This document shows, one piece after another, positions 3,982 to 6,523 of a stretch of 6,523 bases of DNA; position 1 is the stretch's first letter, and every line of letters begins with the position of its first letter. The notes beneath the pieces were generated by a model. That model saw only the letters and a list, made by a program, of their open reading frames with translations. It was not told the DNA's origin and ran no database searches. The DNA is from Methanosarcina sp. UBA402 (GTDB lineage Archaea > Halobacteriota > Methanosarcinia > Methanosarcinales > Methanosarcinaceae), in assembly GCA_002509325.1 (NCBI GenBank), contig DADO01000136.1, positions 10,226 through 16,748 on the forward strand, given 5' to 3'. The position numbers and the translations under genes are program-made.

Positions 3982-5745
3982 TCATATCCCTCTCTTTTCT
4001 CTGTACATTTCTATTGCCCTCTTAACTCTTTTTTCCTCGATCATCCCTGTGGATGAGGCTGTTTCAAAGAACCTTTTCGGAAGGGTAAGACCTTCGAATT
4101 TAAATCCGAATTTTTTTTTCAGTTCATATTTTTTCCTGAAAATTTCCTTTCCAAGTTCTTTCAATTCCTCTTCAGTCCGATCTATTCCTATAGACTTAAG
4201 GGCAAGAATTACATTTTCATATGTGTAGACGTTTCTGGCAAAGAGGCAAGAAATCATGCAGTTCAGGACATTGCGCCGGTTCTCTTCATCAATTATATAG
4301 TCAACAATCTGCTCATCCGAAATCGGCTGATTAAATGCTTTCTGGTCTGCGGAATAACCTGCATTGTCAAGATGGGAGTGCCTTGCGCCTACACTAAGTC
4401 CAAGCACGTTTCCAAGACCTGTGTGATAACCCGGAATTTCCAACCCTCCAAGCCGAATGGCGAAATCCTCTCCTCCATACTTTTTTGAGGCATATTCTAC
4501 CCCTTTTCCAAGAGCCGAGTAAAATTCATTCGGGGCCTGGATTACAAGGTCTATTGCCCTCAGATATGCAGCTTTATCTCCCCAGGAAAGTTTAAGCCCC
4601 ATAGTCTCGTTAGTGGAAATTTTCCCTCGCTGCTGCATCTCCGTAGCCCAGGCGAGTACAACTCCCATGCTGATTATATCAACCCCTGCTTTTTCACAGG
4701 CATCAATAAGCTCAAGCACAGCTTCTGGATCAGCTACTCCAAGATTTGAGCCCAGAGCATAGATCAATTCAAAATCATATGAAATATTCAAGGCTTCGTA
4801 TTCATGGGCTTTTGAGAAGGCGCGTTTTAGCATTGCCACATGGATACACCCTATTGGGCAGCCTGCGCAAGAAACCCGTCTGAGAAGGTATTTTTCGGCA
4901 AAGAGCTCTCCTGAGATAGTTTCAGCCCCTTCAAAGGACGCTGCCTGCAGGTTTCGGGTAGGCAGGCCTTTAAGTTCGTTCAGGACCAGGATATTTTCGC
5001 TTGTGCCAAGATTATGGTACTTCTCAGTGAGTCCTGTTTTTACAATTAAGTCGTAAAGCATATTGCAGGTCTTTCGGTAGGCACTGTGTGCAGGGCTTTT
5101 TAACTCCCGGTTGCCGGAAATGAGCACAGCTTTAAGCTTCTTTGCCCCAAAAACCGTTCCAAGTCCGAGGCGCCCGAAATGGCGGTAGGTATCGACATTA
5201 ACACTTGCATATGTGATCCCTTTTTCTCCCGCAGGTCCTATCCGTATAATACTGCGCCTGCCAGCCCCTGGCTCAATCTCACGCAGGATTTTCCCCACAT
5301 CGATTGCTGAAGAAAGATTCCATATGGAAGAGGCGTCTCTGAAGGTAACTTTGTCATCATGGATTGCCACATATACAGGGTATCGAGAAGCCCCTTTGAT
5401 AACAATTGTTTCGTACCCAGAATAGCGCATTGACATAGCAAGATGGCCTCCCGCATAGGATTCCCCCAATTCTCCATTAAGAGGGGAACGGAACAGTGCA
5501 ACAGCCTTGGTACAGGTTGGGTACACCCCTGACAGAGGACCTGTGCTGAGGATTACTGGCATTTCAGGATCAAGAGGAATTGTGCCTTCTTTATACTCCT
5601 CAAGCATGAGGCTTGTAGCAACTCCCACGCCTCCCAGATATTTCTCATAAAGGTCTCGCCTTTCCTTGACATAATAGCTCTGGCTGCTCAGGTCGATATA
5701 GAGTACATTCTTAAGCCCCTCAATAGCGTATTGCTCGGTTGTCAT
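3982..5745 (-). CDS. AOR-family tungsten (or molybdenum) oxidoreductase
   Basis: This 587-residue protein is a full-length member of the aldehyde:ferredoxin oxidoreductase family (usual length about 600). The N-terminal pterin-binding domain shows the YLGGVGVATSLM segment, an LSTGPLSG segment, IGPAGE (169-174), and the conserved arginine/glycine run HFGRLGLGTVFGAKKLKAV (189-207). The [4Fe-4S] ligands are C293-x2-C296-x3-C300, with C500 as the likely fourth. The second pterin motif, DxxGxCxF in Pyrococcus AOR, is changed here to NCMISCLF (495-502), so substrate or cofactor handling may differ from classic AOR. The enzyme should oxidise an aldehyde or related compound at a bispterin tungsten site and pass electrons to ferredoxin in the cytoplasm; the substrate cannot be told. 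A strong GGGAGG ribosome site lies 6 bases before the ATG. The start overlaps the stop of the ferredoxin gene (ATGA), so the two are translationally coupled. Confidence 0.93.
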   Translation of the reverse strand: MTTEQYAIEGLKNVLYIDLSSQSYYVKERRDLYEKYLGGVGVATSLMLEEYKEGTIPLDPEMPVILSTGPLSGVYPTCTKAVALFRSPLNGELGESYAGGHLAMSMRYSGYETIVIKGASRYPVYVAIHDDKVTFRDASSIWNLSSAIDVGKILREIEPGAGRRSIIRIGPAGEKGITYASVNVDTYRHFGRLGLGTVFGAKKLKAVLISGNRELKSPAHSAYRKTCNMLYDLIVKTGLTEKYHNLGTSENILVLNELKGLPTRNLQAASFEGAETISGELFAEKYLLRRVSCAGCPIGCIHVAMLKRAFSKAHEYEALNISYDFELIYALGSNLGVADPEAVLELIDACEKAGVDIISMGVVLAWATEMQQRGKISTNETMGLKLSWGDKAAYLRAIDLVIQAPNEFYSALGKGVEYASKKYGGEDFAIRLGGLEIPGYHTGLGNVLGLSVGARHSHLDNAGYSADQKAFNQPISDEQIVDYIIDEENRRNVLNCMISCLFARNVYTYENVILALKSIGIDRTEEELKELGKEIFRKKYELKKKFGFKFEGLTLPKRFFETASSTGMIEEKRVKRAIEMYREKRGI

Positions 5746-6260
5746 TTTTCCTCCCCAGGTTCTTTTCCCCCGTAAAGATCCTTATGGGATGCAGTAGGGC
5801 TAATCGGGCTTGTATCCGGAGCCGGGTCCGTATCAGTAATCTTTACTTCTCCGCTGTCCTCTACTTCAATCATTTCCAGCACATCATGAGGACAAAACTT
5901 TGGGCAGACCCCACAGTGCTTGCAGATTACGGCTTTTTTCTCTGCATCCAGGTGGATAGCTCCCACTAAGCAAGCTTCTATACAATTTCCGCAGCCGTCG
6001 CAGATTTCTTTATTAAGATTGACCCCGCCTCCTTTGCGTTTGGTAAGCGCGCCCATCGGGCAGGCCCGCATACATGGAGGGTCTATACAGGCATGGCAGA
6101 CGATTTGAGCATAAGGGGTTTCGATCCCGCCGCGAGTCTGAATATCAATTCGGCTATTTTTCAAAGATATGGTATCATACCAGGTCCTCGCGCAAGCCAT
6201 CATGCAGGAGTAGCAGCCTATGCAGCGAGCTGGATTTGCGACCTTTAATCTTTTTGCCAT
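5742..6260 (-). CDS. Four-cluster ferredoxin partner of the AOR enzyme
   Basis: This 172-residue iron-sulfur protein has sixteen cysteines in four [4Fe-4S] motifs: C13/C16/C19/C23, C55/C58/C63/C67, C87/C90/C93/C97 and C113/C116/C119/C123. The arrangement, with the wider CHACIDPPC second motif, is that of the DmsB/HycB-like electron-transfer subunits, also seen in small subunits paired with AOR-family enzymes (for example Pyrococcus WOR5 and E. coli YdhY beside YdhV). It has no signal peptide or membrane segment, so it should act in the cytoplasm as the electron wire for the downstream AOR protein. The last 35 residues form an acidic, proline-rich tail without cysteines, probably disordered. 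The ATG is preceded by GGGGGAA at 6 bases or less. It is the first gene of a two-gene operon; a TATA-like element lies about 45 bases upstream. Confidence 0.93.
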   Translation of the reverse strand: MAKRLKVANPARCIGCYSCMMACARTWYDTISLKNSRIDIQTRGGIETPYAQIVCHACIDPPCMRACPMGALTKRKGGGVNLNKEICDGCGNCIEACLVGAIHLDAEKKAVICKHCGVCPKFCPHDVLEMIEVEDSGEVKITDTDPAPDTSPISPTASHKDLYGGKEPGEEK

Positions 6261-6302
6261 TACTTCCCCCAGATTCCTTTTTTAGAAAGTATGCATCGCC
6301 AG

Positions 6303-6311
6303 TTAATAAAA
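6303..6311 (-). promoter_or_regulatory. Putative TATA box of the ferredoxin-AOR operon
   Basis: On the minus strand this reads TTTTATTAA, centred about 47 bases before the ferredoxin ATG. An archaeal start about 25 bases downstream would give a leader of about 20 bases, which includes the GGGGGAA ribosome site. No operator is recognised. Confidence 0.4.
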
Positions 6312-6424
6312 TCTGGTATTGGAATGCAGCATTAAATCAAGCCCAGAGCGTATGGAACAGTTATCTAAAAATATCAAAGTTTTTCTGTGTAATATTGCTA
6401 AAGACAGTTCTCTGCTTCCTGGTA

Positions 6425-6454
6425 CTGTCCCTTTAGGTAGTATCTGTCCCTTTA
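6425..6454. repeat. Direct repeat of CTGTCCCTTTA
   Basis: The 11-mer CTGTCCCTTTA occurs at 6425-6435 and 6444-6454, 19 bases apart. The second copy runs directly into the 13-bp tandem array. It could be a regulator site for an unseen neighbouring gene or a repeat edge. Confidence 0.5.
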
Positions 6455-6523
6455 TCTTGAGTATTTATCTTGAATATTTATCTTGGATATTTATCTTGGA
6501 TATTTATCTTGAGTATTTATCTT
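6454..6523. repeat. 13-bp tandem repeat array, continues past the window
   Basis: Five complete units and a partial sixth of ATCTTGRRTATTT are arranged head to tail (starts at 6454, 6467, 6480, 6493, 6506, 6519). The two variable central positions read AG, AA, GG(ish GA), and AG among copies, while all other positions are invariant. It lies upstream of the ferredoxin-AOR operon and is cut by the window end, so the full copy number is unknown. Confidence 0.9.

Noticed and set aside
5238..5501. Minus-strand and nearby plus-strand frames inside the AOR gene
   Set aside because: They are entirely contained in the AOR coding region, which has conserved motifs throughout.
6074..6436. Plus-strand 120-codon frame across the ferredoxin start
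   Set aside because: It overlaps conserved cysteine motifs on the other strand and has no recognisable domain.
6454..6523. CRISPR array at the right end
   Set aside because: The units are 13 bases head to tail with no spacers, so it is a simple tandem repeat.

Overview
The window looks like a piece of a Methanosarcina-type methanogen chromosome. The reasons are the very AT-rich intergenic DNA between coding regions of moderate GC, a tRNA gene without an encoded CCA end, archaeal-style TATA elements and GGAGG ribosome-binding sites, and proteins typical of that group (an AOR-family tungsten enzyme with its own four-cluster ferredoxin, DUF2207, TPR). The genus is an inference from these features; no database was searched.

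Layout, left to right. 1-265: no gene, with one strong hairpin (111-148). 266-1021 (-): a complete RNase Z-like metallo-beta-lactamase-fold hydrolase. 1037-1063: an AT-rich dyad that probably holds its TATA box. 1117-1201 (+): tRNA-Leu(UAA), divergent from the hydrolase. 1202-1741: an extremely AT-rich, gene-poor stretch with a pair of about 83-bp direct repeats (1222-1304 and 1662-1744), a possible gene remnant (1489-1626) and a 22-bp perfect palindrome. 1742-2712 (+): a decayed three-gene operon, made of a 5'-truncated TPR gene, a small zinc-ribbon gene with an in-frame stop at codon 4 and a lost cysteine, and a small membrane-protein gene split by a one-base frameshift. The original start/stop overlaps between these genes are still readable. 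2713-3185: no convincing gene. 3186-3666 (-): the C-terminal third of a DUF2207 membrane protein, cut at its 5' side by a 70-bp nested palindrome (3667-3736). 3808-3921 (-): a possible 37-residue small membrane protein. 3982-6260 (-): an intact two-gene operon, four-cluster ferredoxin then AOR-family oxidoreductase, overlapping by ATGA. 6425-6523: short direct repeats and a 13-bp tandem array that runs off the window.

The intact functions are the hydrolase, the tRNA and the ferredoxin/AOR pair. In that pair the ferredoxin is expected to carry electrons from aldehyde (or another substrate) oxidation at a tungsto- or molybdo-bispterin site. The centre of the window (about 1200-3740) is a decay zone: at least four genes are broken, two of the breaks lie exactly at the edge of a repeat or palindrome, and the rest are point lesions. 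The most interesting material is this TPR / zinc-ribbon / three-TM-helix operon, which may be the relic of an undescribed conserved gene set, and the nested palindrome at the DUF2207 breakpoint.
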